From: Alsobacter sp045348435
GTDB lineage: Bacteria; Pseudomonadota; Alphaproteobacteria; Rhizobiales; Beijerinckiaceae
Reading direction: 5' to 3'
DNA: 64,000 nucleotides
Assembly (NCBI RefSeq): GCF_045348435.1
Contig: NZ_CP157484.1
Span: 5,518,001 to 5,582,000 of the forward strand
Part shown: piece after piece, positions 37,288-45,864 of the stretch
How positions within the stretch are numbered: the stretch's first letter is position 1
Layout of the letters: every line of letters starts with the position of its first letter
Made by a program: the position numbers and the translations under genes
The notes under the pieces: generated by a model
Seen by the model: the letters and a program-made list of their open reading frames with translations, nothing else
Told to the model about the DNA's origin: nothing
Database searches by the model: none

Positions 37288-38007
37288 ATGACGAGCCGGC
37301 CCGCCACCTTGGTGAAGATCTGCGGCCTCCGCACGCAGGACACGATCGAAGCCGCGATCGCGGCCGGCGCGGACATGCTCGGCTTCGTGTTCTTCCCGAA
37401 ATCTCCCCGGCATCTGGGCTATGATGTCGCGCGCCGCCTGCGCGAGAGCGTCCGGGGCCGCGCCGAAGTGGTGGCCCTGACGGTCGACGCCGACGATGCG
37501 ACGCTCGACGCCATCCTGGAGAGCGCCCGGCCAGACATGCTTCAGTTGCACGGCCGCGAGACGCCCGACCGCGTCGCCCACATCCGTCAGCGCACCGGTT
37601 TGCCGGTGATGAAGGCGGTCGGGGTCTCCACCGCCCAGGACGTCGCCGCCGCGCGGGCGTATCTGGCGGTCGCCGACCGGCTGCTGTTCGACGCCAAGGC
37701 CCCGCCGGACGCGCGGCATCCGGGCGGGAACGGGCTGGCGTTCGACTGGACGCTCCTCGCGGGCCTTGACCTGCCGAAGCCCTTCATGCTGTCAGGGGGG
37801 CTCGATCCCGGAAACGTCGCCGAGGCCCTGTCGATCACCCGCGCCCCGGGCGTCGACGTGTCGTCCGGGGTGGAGCGTTCGCCGGGCGAGAAGGACCCTG
37901 ACCGGATCGCCGCATTCGTGGCCGCCGTCAGGACCGGAGCGCCGAGAGGCGAGGGACCGGACAAGGCGACCGAACAGGATCACCGGCCTCGGCCGGAGCG
38001 AGGATGA
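37288..38007 (+). CDS. trpF: Phosphoribosylanthranilate isomerase
   Basis: 239 residues. VKICGLRTQDTIEAAIAAGAD (catalytic Cys in KICGL), GFVFFPKSPRHL, LQLHGRETP and LLFDAK (catalytic Asp) are all there, then LSGGLDPGNV. It isomerises PRA to CdRP in tryptophan synthesis. The C-terminus is about 20 residues longer than usual and polar. trpB starts 4 nt later. Confidence 0.95.
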   Translation: MTSRPATLVKICGLRTQDTIEAAIAAGADMLGFVFFPKSPRHLGYDVARRLRESVRGRAEVVALTVDADDATLDAILESARPDMLQLHGRETPDRVAHIRQRTGLPVMKAVGVSTAQDVAAARAYLAVADRLLFDAKAPPDARHPGGNGLAFDWTLLAGLDLPKPFMLSGGLDPGNVAEALSITRAPGVDVSSGVERSPGEKDPDRIAAFVAAVRTGAPRGEGPDKATEQDHRPRPERG

Positions 38008-38011
38008 CAGC

Positions 38012-39232
38012 GTGAGCGCAGCACCGACCCTGAACTCCTTCCGCACGGGACCCGACGAGACCGGTCATTTCGGCATGTTCGGCGGCCGCTTCGTGGCCGA
38101 GACGCTGATGCCGCTGATCCTCTCGCTCGAGGAGGCCTACGAAGCCGCCAAGGTCGACCCGTCCTTCATCAACGACATGGCCGACTACCTCGCCCATTAC
38201 GTGGGCCGGCCGAGCCCGCTTTATTTCGCCGAGCGGCTCACGGAGCATTGCGGCGGCGCCAAGATCTACCTGAAGCGCGACGAGCTCAACCACACCGGCG
38301 CGCACAAGGTGAACAACGTGCTCGGTCAGATCTTGCTGGCGCGGCGCATGGGCAAGACCCGCATCATCGCCGAAACCGGCGCGGGCCAGCATGGCGTCGC
38401 CACCGCGACGCTCTGCGCGCGCTTTGGGCTGCAATGCATCGTCTACATGGGCGCGGTGGACGTGGAGCGGCAAAAGCCGAACGTGTTCCGCATGAAGATG
38501 CTGGGCGCCGAGGTGGTGCCGGTGCAGTCCGGGTCCAAGACCCTGAAGGACGCCATGAACGAGGCGCTTCGGGACTGGGTCACGAACGTCGAGAACACCT
38601 TCTACTGCATCGGCACCGTCGCGGGGCCGCACCCCTACCCGGCCATGGTGCGCGACTTCCAGTGCGTGATCGGCCGCGAGGCGCGCGAGCAGATGCTGGA
38701 GCGCGAGGGTCGGCTGCCGAACTCGCTGATCGCCGCCATCGGCGGCGGCTCCAACGCGATCGGCCTGTTCCACCCCTTCCTGGACGATCCCGGCATCGAG
38801 ATCTATGGCGTCGAGGCGGCCGGCCACGGCCTGTCGTCGGGCCTCCATGCGGCCTCGCTGACGGGCGGGCGCCCGGGCGTGCTCCATGGCAACCGCACCT
38901 ACCTGCTGATGAACGACGACGGCCAGATCACGGACGCGCACTCGATCTCGGCCGGGCTCGACTATCCGGGCATCGGGCCGGAGCATTCCTGGCTGCACGA
39001 TGTCGGCCGGGTGAACTACATCTCGGCTACCGACGAGGAGGCGCTGAACGCCTTCCAGATGATGTCGCGCCTCGAGGGCATCATCCCGGCGCTGGAGCCC
39101 GCGCACGCCATCGCGAAGGCGGTGGAGATCGCGGCCAAGAAGCCGAAGGACCACCTCATGATCGTCAACCTCTGCGGGCGCGGCGACAAGGACATCTTCA
39201 CGGTGGCCGAGCATCTCGGGGGCATGGAATGA
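38012..39232 (+). CDS. trpB: Tryptophan synthase beta chain
   Basis: 406 residues from a GTG start with GAGGATGA upstream. The PLP lysine is Lys99 in HTGAHKVNN; FGMFGGRFVAETLMP, ETGAGQHGVATAT and GGGSNAIGLF are canonical. It condenses indole with serine as part of the alpha2-beta2 complex. Its stop overlaps the trpA start (ATGA). Confidence 0.97.
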   Translation: MSAAPTLNSFRTGPDETGHFGMFGGRFVAETLMPLILSLEEAYEAAKVDPSFINDMADYLAHYVGRPSPLYFAERLTEHCGGAKIYLKRDELNHTGAHKVNNVLGQILLARRMGKTRIIAETGAGQHGVATATLCARFGLQCIVYMGAVDVERQKPNVFRMKMLGAEVVPVQSGSKTLKDAMNEALRDWVTNVENTFYCIGTVAGPHPYPAMVRDFQCVIGREAREQMLEREGRLPNSLIAAIGGGSNAIGLFHPFLDDPGIEIYGVEAAGHGLSSGLHAASLTGGRPGVLHGNRTYLLMNDDGQITDAHSISAGLDYPGIGPEHSWLHDVGRVNYISATDEEALNAFQMMSRLEGIIPALEPAHAIAKAVEIAAKKPKDHLMIVNLCGRGDKDIFTVAEHLGGME

Positions 39233-40077
39233 CTGAGGCGACCACAACCCGCATCGACCGCCGCTTCGCGGCCGTGCGGGCGCAGAACCGGGCCGCGTTG
39301 GTGACCTTCGTGATGGCCGGCGACCCCGACCCCGAGACGTCGCTCGCCATCGTCAAGGCGCTGCCGGCCGCGGGCGCGGACGTGATCGAGATCGGCATGC
39401 CGTTCACCGACCCAATGGCGGACGGCCCCTCCATCCAGGCCGCCGGGCTGCGGGCGCTCGGGGCGGGCATGAGCCTGCGCAAGACCATCGCGCTGGTGAA
39501 GGCCTTCCGCGAAACGGACGCCGACACGCCGATCATCCTGATGGGCTACTACAACCCCATCTACATCTACGGCGTCGACCGCTTTCTGCTGGACGCGCGC
39601 GCGGCGGGCGTGGACGGCCTGATCGTCGTCGACCTGCCGCCCGAGGAGGACGAGGAGCTCTGCGTGCCGGCGCTCACGGCCGGGCTGAACTTCATCCGGC
39701 TCGCCACCCCGACCACGGACGAGAAGCGCCTGCCGAAGGTGCTCACCAACACGTCCGGTTTCGTGTACTACGTGGCGGTGACCGGCATCACGGGGTCGGC
39801 CATCGGCGACTACGCCAAGATCGGCGACGCGGTTGCGCGCATCAAGGGCCATACCCATTTGCCCGTTGCGGTGGGGTTCGGCGTGAAGAACGCCGACTCG
39901 GCCGAGACCATCGCGCGCAGCGCTGACGGCGTGGTGGTCGGCACCGCGCTGGTGGACGCGTTGAAGGGCTCGCTGGATGCGTCCGGCAAGGCTACGGCCG
40001 GCACCGTCGAGGCCGTGGCCGCCAAGGTGCGGGAGGTCGCGTCGGGCGTCCGGCGCGTCGCCAAGGCGGCGGCCTGA
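39229..40077 (+). CDS. trpA: Tryptophan synthase alpha chain
   Basis: 282 residues. Catalytic Glu54 in VIEIGMPF and Asp65 in DPMADG keep the 11-residue spacing of the Salmonella enzyme (49/60). GYYNPIYIYG and PVAVGFGVK support the TIM barrel. It cleaves indole-glycerol phosphate to indole. Overlaps trpB by 4 nt; accD follows after 18 nt. Confidence 0.97.
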   Translation: MTEATTTRIDRRFAAVRAQNRAALVTFVMAGDPDPETSLAIVKALPAAGADVIEIGMPFTDPMADGPSIQAAGLRALGAGMSLRKTIALVKAFRETDADTPIILMGYYNPIYIYGVDRFLLDARAAGVDGLIVVDLPPEEDEELCVPALTAGLNFIRLATPTTDEKRLPKVLTNTSGFVYYVAVTGITGSAIGDYAKIGDAVARIKGHTHLPVAVGFGVKNADSAETIARSADGVVVGTALVDALKGSLDASGKATAGTVEAVAAKVREVASGVRRVAKAAA

Positions 40078-40095
40078 TCCAGAACTGGAGACGTC

Positions 40096-41010
40096 ATGGA
40101 CACGAGCCCGATGAACTGGATCTCCAACGTGGTGCGGCCGAAGATCCGGTCGTTCCTGCGGCGCGACACGCCCGAGAACCTGTGGATCAAGTGCCCGGAC
40201 TCCGGGCAGCTCGTCTTCCACAAGGATGTCGAGGCCAACCAGTACGTCATCCCCGGCTCGAACTATCACATGCGGATGGCCGCCTTGGCGCGGCTGAAGT
40301 CCATGTTCGACGACGGCCGCTACGAGGACGTGGCGCTGCCTGAGGTCCCGCTCGATCCGCTGAAGTTCCGCGACGAGAAGCGCTATGTCGACCGGCTGAA
40401 GGACGCCCGGACGAAGACCGGGGCCGTCGACGCGGTCAAGATCGGCGTCGGCGACGTCGAGGGCCAGCCGATCACTATCGGCGTGCAGGATTTCGACTTC
40501 ATGGGCGGTTCGCTCGGCATGGCGGCCGGCGAGGCGGTGATCCGCGGCATCGAGACGGCCATCGACCGGCGCACTCCCTTCGTGATGTTCGCCGCCTCCG
40601 GCGGGGCGCGCATGCAGGAGGGCATGTTCTCCCTCATGCAGATGCCGCGCACGACGGTCGCCGTGCAGCGCCTGCGCCTGGCCAAGCTGCCCTATATCGT
40701 GGTGCTCACCAATCCGACGACGGGCGGAGTCACCGCCTCCTACGCCATGCTGGGCGACATCCACATCGCCGAGCCCGGCGCCCTGATCGGTTTCGCCGGC
40801 CCGCGCGTCATCGAGCAGACCATCCGCGAGAAGCTGCCTGAGGGCTTCCAGCGCGCCGACTTCCTGCGCGAACACGGCATGGTCGACATGGTGGTGCACC
40901 GGCACGAGCTGAAGGCCACCATCGCCCGCCTCTGCCGCGTCCTGATGCGCGCCGAGCCCGTGGTGGTCGGGCCCGCCGACGCGGAGCCGCTGGCCGAAGC
41001 GGCGCAATAG
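40096..41010 (+). CDS. accD: Acetyl-CoA carboxylase carboxyltransferase subunit beta
   Basis: 304 residues. The crotonase-type core reads MGGSLGMAAGEAVIRG, FVMFAASGGARMQEGMFSLMQM, and PTTGGVTASYAMLGDIHIAEPGALIGFAG. The N-terminal zinc ribbon of E. coli AccD (four Cys) is degenerate: only Cys33 remains in KCPDSGQLVF, and the second pair reads VIPGSNYH, so zinc binding there is unlikely. With AccA it transfers carboxyl from biotin to acetyl-CoA. Last gene of the trp block. Confidence 0.95.
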   Translation: MDTSPMNWISNVVRPKIRSFLRRDTPENLWIKCPDSGQLVFHKDVEANQYVIPGSNYHMRMAALARLKSMFDDGRYEDVALPEVPLDPLKFRDEKRYVDRLKDARTKTGAVDAVKIGVGDVEGQPITIGVQDFDFMGGSLGMAAGEAVIRGIETAIDRRTPFVMFAASGGARMQEGMFSLMQMPRTTVAVQRLRLAKLPYIVVLTNPTTGGVTASYAMLGDIHIAEPGALIGFAGPRVIEQTIREKLPEGFQRADFLREHGMVDMVVHRHELKATIARLCRVLMRAEPVVVGPADAEPLAEAAQ

Positions 41011-41056
41011 GCGCCGGCGCGCGAGCCTTCAGGCCCGCATGGCAGGTGAACCTGAA

Positions 41057-41079
41057 GCTTGCAACCCAAGGTTGCAAGC
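41057..41079. promoter_or_regulatory. Perfect 10-bp inverted repeat after accD
   Basis: GCTTGCAACC-CAA-GGTTGCAAGC: 10-bp arms and a 3-nt centre, in the 189-bp gap between accD and the PBP gene. As RNA it is a strong hairpin but lacks a T-tract; as DNA it could be a dimeric regulator site. Confidence 0.5.
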
Positions 41080-41199
41080 CCGTCCGCCAGTGCTAACGCC
41101 CCCTTAATCCGCCGCATTTAGCGTGCTTGTGCTGCGATGTGGGCCGCCTTGGCAGAAGGCCGGCGGCCGGCGGCGGAGCGATGAGGGGCGCCGGAAGGA

Positions 41200-43749
41200 A
41201 TGACGGACGGGCGGCGGGACCGGACGAAACAGCGGCTCGAGCCGGAGTTCGGGGCGCAGGCCCCGGCCCGGGCGTCCCTGGATCTCCGGTTGAGCAGGCG
41301 CGACCGTCCGGCCTATACGGACCACGACGCCGAGGACCGGCGCGCCGGGGAACGGCGCGATCCGACCTTCGACCCCCTGATCGCCCCCGCACTCGATCCC
41401 CTCGCCGAAGGTCGGCGCCGGCGGATCGGCCCAGACAGCCGCGAGCCCGAGCGCGCGACGACGCCGGTCGACGATGAGGACGCGGAGCTTCCGCGGACGA
41501 GCATGGCGCGATCCGCTTCCAGCGGCGGCCGGCGATCCGGCGCATCGTCCGAGCGCCGGTCCGGCAAGCCGGCCGAAGGCCGTGGCGGAGCCGGCGGCTC
41601 CGGCCGGGGGCGCGGATCCGGCAAGGGCCGCAAGGGCCGGGGCTTTTTCGGCCACGTCTTCTACTGGTCTTTCGTGCTGGGCGTCTGGGCGGCCATCGGG
41701 CTCGGCGTCCTCATCGCCTACCACGCGTCCAAGCTGCCGCCGATCGACTCGCTCGCGGTGCCGAAGCGGCCGCCCAACATCGCCATCCTGGCGTCCGACG
41801 GCTCTCTCCTGGCCAACCGCGGCGAGACCGGCGGCCGCACCGTGACCCTGAAGGAGCTTCCGCCCTATCTGCCGACGGCCTTCGTGGCGATCGAGGACCA
41901 TCGCTTCTATCACCACATGGGCATCGACCCGGTCGGCATCTCCCGCGCCGTGTTCCGCAACCTGACGCGGGGCGGATCGTCCATCCAGGGCGGCTCGACG
42001 CTGACCCAGCAGCTCGCCAAGAACCTGTTCCTGACCCAGGAGCGGACTGCCTCGCGCAAGATCCAGGAGGCCATCCTGGCGCTGTGGCTGGAGCGCACCT
42101 ATTCCAAGGACCAGATCCTGGAGCTCTATCTGAACCGGGTCTATTTCGGCTCGGGCGCCTATGGGGTGGAGGCGGCCTCGCAGAAATATTTCGGCAAGAG
42201 CGCCCGCAGCGTCACGCTGGGCGAGGCGGCCGTGCTGGCCGGCCTCGTCCAGGCTCCGTCCCGGCTCGCCCCCAACCGCAATCCCGAGGCCGCCCAGGCC
42301 CGCGCCACGCTGGTGATCGCCGCCATGGCCCGCGAGGGCTTCGTCAGCGACCAGATGGCCAAGATCGCCTTGACTAATCCGAGCCAGCCCGTGAAGCCCG
42401 GAGGCGCGGGATCGGTCAACTACGCCGCCGACTACGTCATGGACGTGCTGGACGACTATATCGGCACGGTTGACAAGGACATCGTGGTCCGCACCACCAT
42501 CGATCCGGCCATGCAGGCGACGGCCGAGAAGGCGCTCGTCGACGAGCTCGCCCAGAAGGGCGACAAGTTCGGCGTCAGCCAGGGCGCGGTGGTGGCCCTG
42601 CAGCCGGACGGCGCCGTGAAGGCTCTGGTCGGCGGCCGCAGCTACACCGATTCGCAGTTCAACCGCGCCAGCGTCGCCAAGCGCCAGCCCGGTTCGGCCT
42701 TCAAGCCCTTCGTCTATCTGGCCGCGCTCGAGAAGGGGCTGACGCCCGCCTCGATCCGCGAGGACTCGCCCGTCAACGTGAAGGGCTGGCAGCCGGAGAA
42801 TTCGACGCGCGAGTATCGCGGCCCGGTGACGCTGCGCCAGGCGCTGGCGCTCTCCATCAACACGGTGGCGGTGAAGCTCGCTTTGGAGGTCGGCCCCAAG
42901 GCGGTGGTTTCGACCGCCCACCGCATGGGCGTCCAGTCCAAGCTGGAGCCGAACGCCTCGATCGCGCTCGGCACCTCGGAGGTGACCGCGCTGGAGCTCG
43001 TCTCCGCCTACGCGCCCTTCGCCAATGGCGGCATCGCGGTGCAGCCCTACGTGATCACGCAGGTCAGGACCAGCGACGGCCAGACCGTCTATCGCCGCAC
43101 CGGAACGGGGCTCGGCAAGGTCATCGAGCCCCAGGCGGTGGGCATGATGAACGCCATGCTGCGCGAGACGCTGCTGACCGGCACCGGCCGCAAGGCCGAA
43201 CTGCCCGGCTGGGAGGCGGCGGGCAAGACGGGCACCAGCCAGGAGCACCGCGACGCCTGGTTCGTGGGCTATACGGGCTCGCTGCTGGCGGGCGTCTGGA
43301 TGGGCAATGACGACGGCTCACCGACGAAGAAGACGTCCGGCAGCAATCTCCCGGTAGAGGTCTGGAGCCGCTTCATGAAGGCTTCGCTGGCGTCGACCCA
43401 GCCGGTTCCGCTGCCCGGCGGGCAGTGGAAGCTGCAATGGCCCGCCCCGGCCGACCAGGGCCAACCTGCCCCGCAGACCGCTCCCATGGCGGACGCCGGC
43501 AATCCGATCCCGCCCGAGCAGACCTATGGCGTCGCGCCTCCCGCGCCGGTCGGGGCGGCCCGCGGCGCGCCGATGGTCATCAGCCCGCTGGCGCAGGGCG
43601 GTTCGCCGCCGCAGCCGTCCCGCCGCGTGGTGGCCGAGGACGGCGTCCTGCGTCCGCCCGGGTCGGTGCCGGGCGGCGACGGCGGCGGCCGGCGGCAGGC
43701 CTATCCGCCGCAGGAGCGCAGCCTCCTCGACCGCCTGTTCGGCGGCTGA
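41200..43749 (+). CDS. Class A penicillin-binding protein (PBP1A family, bifunctional)
   Basis: 849 residues. About 147 charged and low-complexity residues (Arg/Asp, then Ser/Gly/Arg) precede the single membrane span (VFYWSFVLGVWAAIGLGVLI). The transglycosylase domain holds VAIEDHRFYHHMGID (catalytic Glu near 232), QGGSTLTQQLAKNLFL; the transpeptidase domain holds the SxxK in PGSAFKPF (about 498), SIN and GKTGTS (about 676). It polymerises and cross-links peptidoglycan in the periplasm. The C-terminus is Pro/Gly-rich. The start ATG is the first in the open frame without strong ribosome site. Confidence 0.93.
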   Translation: MTDGRRDRTKQRLEPEFGAQAPARASLDLRLSRRDRPAYTDHDAEDRRAGERRDPTFDPLIAPALDPLAEGRRRRIGPDSREPERATTPVDDEDAELPRTSMARSASSGGRRSGASSERRSGKPAEGRGGAGGSGRGRGSGKGRKGRGFFGHVFYWSFVLGVWAAIGLGVLIAYHASKLPPIDSLAVPKRPPNIAILASDGSLLANRGETGGRTVTLKELPPYLPTAFVAIEDHRFYHHMGIDPVGISRAVFRNLTRGGSSIQGGSTLTQQLAKNLFLTQERTASRKIQEAILALWLERTYSKDQILELYLNRVYFGSGAYGVEAASQKYFGKSARSVTLGEAAVLAGLVQAPSRLAPNRNPEAAQARATLVIAAMAREGFVSDQMAKIALTNPSQPVKPGGAGSVNYAADYVMDVLDDYIGTVDKDIVVRTTIDPAMQATAEKALVDELAQKGDKFGVSQGAVVALQPDGAVKALVGGRSYTDSQFNRASVAKRQPGSAFKPFVYLAALEKGLTPASIREDSPVNVKGWQPENSTREYRGPVTLRQALALSINTVAVKLALEVGPKAVVSTAHRMGVQSKLEPNASIALGTSEVTALELVSAYAPFANGGIAVQPYVITQVRTSDGQTVYRRTGTGLGKVIEPQAVGMMNAMLRETLLTGTGRKAELPGWEAAGKTGTSQEHRDAWFVGYTGSLLAGVWMGNDDGSPTKKTSGSNLPVEVWSRFMKASLASTQPVPLPGGQWKLQWPAPADQGQPAPQTAPMADAGNPIPPEQTYGVAPPAPVGAARGAPMVISPLAQGGSPPQPSRRVVAEDGVLRPPGSVPGGDGGGRRQAYPPQERSLLDRLFGG

Positions 43750-43751
43750 CC

Positions 43752-44948
43752 TCAGGCCCCTCGCGCCCGGATCGACCGGGTCGCGGCGAAGAGCCCCAGC
43801 GCCATCAGGCCGAGCAGCGCCACCGCGAAGGGCAGGGGCCAGGCTTGCCCGTTCAGCGCCTGCCCGAGGGCCGCGCCCACAGCGGCGGCCGACGTCATCT
43901 GGATCAGCCCCAGGAAGGACGAGGCCGCGCCCGCCCGGTCCGGGAAGGGCTGCATGGCGGCGGCCATCGCCTGCGGCATCACCAGCCCGACCCCGCAGCA
44001 ATAGAGAGCCATCGGGATGGTGATCGCCAGCGAGCTCGCCATGCCGGCCCCCACCAGCGCCGCCATCGTCACCCCGGCGACGCTGAGGCAGGCCACGCCG
44101 ACGCCGATCGTCCCGTCAAAACCCAGCCGCAGCACCAGCCGCCGGGCCAACACCGTGCCGGCGATGAAGCCCAGGACCGGAAAGGTGAAGGACAGCGAAT
44201 AGGCGATCTCGCCCAGCCCATAGACGCCCTGCAGCACGAAGGACGAGCCGGAGATGAACGAGAACAGGCCCCCATAGGCGAGGGCGCTCAGGCCCACATA
44301 GACCCGATAGGCCCGGTGCCGCCACAGCGCCCCGAAGCCCCGCACGATCCCCACCGGCGACAGCGAGGCCTTGCCGGCCGTCCGCAACGTCTCGGGCAGG
44401 AGCAGCACGACGACCGCCCCCAGCGCCGCCCCGCCCACCAGCGCGGCCACGAAGCTGGCGCGCCAGCCGAAGGTCGTCTGCAGCACGCCGCCGAGCAGCG
44501 GCGCCAGCGCAGGCACGACCCCCATCACGGTGCCCATGCGGGCGAGCTCCCGCCCGGCCCGGGGGCCGTCATAGAGGTCCCGCACCACGGCGCGGGCGAG
44601 CACGATGGGGCCGGAGGCCCCGAAGGCCTGCAGGAAGCGTGCGCCGATCAACATCTCGATGCTGGTGGAGACGGCGCAGAGGGCCGTCGCGAGCAGGAAG
44701 GCGCCCAGCCCGAACAGCAGCACCGGCTTGCGGCCGAACCGGTCCGAGAACGGCCCATACACCACCTGTCCGGCCGCAAAGCCGAGCAGGAACACCGACA
44801 GGGTGAGCTGCGTCTGCGCCGTCCCGGCCGCGAGCTTCACCGAGATGTCCGGCAAGGAGGGCAGGTACATGTCCGTCGACAGCGGGCCGAGGGCGGTCAG
44901 CAGGCCGAGAACGGCGGTCAGCGCGAAGGTGTCGGGGCGCAGCTTCAT
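43752..44948 (-). CDS. Bcr/CflA-type multidrug efflux MFS transporter
   Basis: 398 residues, 12 membrane segments. GPLSTDMYLPSLPDI near residue 20 is the Bcr/CflA signature; GQVVYGPFSDRFGRKPVLLFG is MFS motif A, and RAVVRDLYDG the typical fourth-helix segment. Such pumps export drugs such as bicyclomycin or chloramphenicol, or amino acids. Its stop lies 2 nt from the convergent PBP stop. Confidence 0.92.
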   Translation of the reverse strand: MKLRPDTFALTAVLGLLTALGPLSTDMYLPSLPDISVKLAAGTAQTQLTLSVFLLGFAAGQVVYGPFSDRFGRKPVLLFGLGAFLLATALCAVSTSIEMLIGARFLQAFGASGPIVLARAVVRDLYDGPRAGRELARMGTVMGVVPALAPLLGGVLQTTFGWRASFVAALVGGAALGAVVVLLLPETLRTAGKASLSPVGIVRGFGALWRHRAYRVYVGLSALAYGGLFSFISGSSFVLQGVYGLGEIAYSLSFTFPVLGFIAGTVLARRLVLRLGFDGTIGVGVACLSVAGVTMAALVGAGMASSLAITIPMALYCCGVGLVMPQAMAAAMQPFPDRAGAASSFLGLIQMTSAAAVGAALGQALNGQAWPLPFAVALLGLMALGLFAATRSIRARGA

Positions 44949-45012
44949 CGGGAGCCTCTGAGGTCGCCGCGGGTGTATCCGGGCGGGCCCTCCCTGTCGA
45001 CGGCCAAGGCCC

Positions 45013-45768
45013 TCAGCGGTAGCGGTGAAGGCCCGCGCCGTGGCGCTTCAGCCAGGCCTCGGCGTCGTCGGTGCGTTGGCACAGGCGGTGCACGATCCGC
45101 CAGAACCGCGCCGAGTGGTTCATCTCCTTGAGGTGGCCCACCTCATGCGCCGCCAGATAGTCCAGCACGAAGGGCGGCGTGAAGATCAGCCGCCAGGAGA
45201 AGTTCAGGCGCCCGGTCGACGAGCATGAGCCCCAGCGGCTGCGGGTGTCCCGCAGCGTGATCTTGGCCGCCTTCACGCCGAGCGCGCCGGCGTGGACCGC
45301 CACCGCGCGATCCAGGTCGCGCTTGGCCTCGCGCTTGAGGAAATCCAGGATGCGCCGGTGGGTGTGCTCGGCCGCCCCGGCGACGACGAGGAGCGGTCGC
45401 CCGTCCGCGCCGGTCTCGGTCCAGGCCGTGCCGCGGGCGCCAGGCCGGTGCTCGATCCAGTGCTCGACGCCCCGCAACGGAAAACGCCCGCCGGGCTCCA
45501 GCGGCGCCTCGTCCGGCAGCCGCGCCAGGCGGGCTGCGATCCAGCCCCCGTGGCGGGCGGCGAAATCGAGCGCGGTGTGCAGGTCGGCCCGGGCCGGAAG
45601 GCTGAGCACGACGCCGCCGGTGGCGGCGCTGACGCGCAGCGTGAAACGGCGGGCGGCCGGCACGCGCCGCACGGCGACCCGGAAGATGTCGCCGTTGTGC
45701 CGCACCTCGATATGGGACGGATCCGCCGCACGCGCCGGGGGCCGCGCGACTCGCAAACCGAGAATCAT
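45013..45768 (-). CDS. DUF45 / YgjP-type zinc metallopeptidase
   Basis: 251 residues. The zinc motif is AAHEVGHLKEMNHSARFW (HExxH plus His further on), with RWGSCSSTGRLNFSWRLIF just before it, the standard DUF45 pattern. The N-terminal half is a beta-rich domain (VAVRRVPAARRFTLRV). The family resembles SprT/WLM-type proteases; substrates are not known. 64 nt separate it from the MFS gene downstream. Confidence 0.9.
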   Translation of the reverse strand: MILGLRVARPPARAADPSHIEVRHNGDIFRVAVRRVPAARRFTLRVSAATGGVVLSLPARADLHTALDFAARHGGWIAARLARLPDEAPLEPGGRFPLRGVEHWIEHRPGARGTAWTETGADGRPLLVVAGAAEHTHRRILDFLKREAKRDLDRAVAVHAGALGVKAAKITLRDTRSRWGSCSSTGRLNFSWRLIFTPPFVLDYLAAHEVGHLKEMNHSARFWRIVHRLCQRTDDAEAWLKRHGAGLHRYR

Positions 45769-45814
45769 GCCGTGAGCGTGAGCGACGGCGCGGCCTTTGT
45801 CACGCCCGCTGATG

Positions 45815-45850
45815 TCCCCCTCCCCCGAGGGGGAGAGGGCCGGGGCTCAG
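45815..45850. repeat. Intergenic repeat with GGGAGAGGGCCGGGG core, copy 1
   Basis: TCCCCCTCCCCC next to GGGGGAGAGGGCCGGGG forms a tight inverted repeat. The same 15-nt core recurs at 54754-54768. Such C/G-rich intergenic repeats occur in many copies in proteobacterial genomes. Confidence 0.5.
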
Positions 45851-45864
45851 CGCCCCTGCGCCGT

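Noticed and set aside
38248..39228. Trp synthase beta-alpha fusion suggested by a frame open through trpB into trpA
   Set aside because: The upstream part is an out-of-frame shadow of trpB; ATGA overlap shows two separate proteins.
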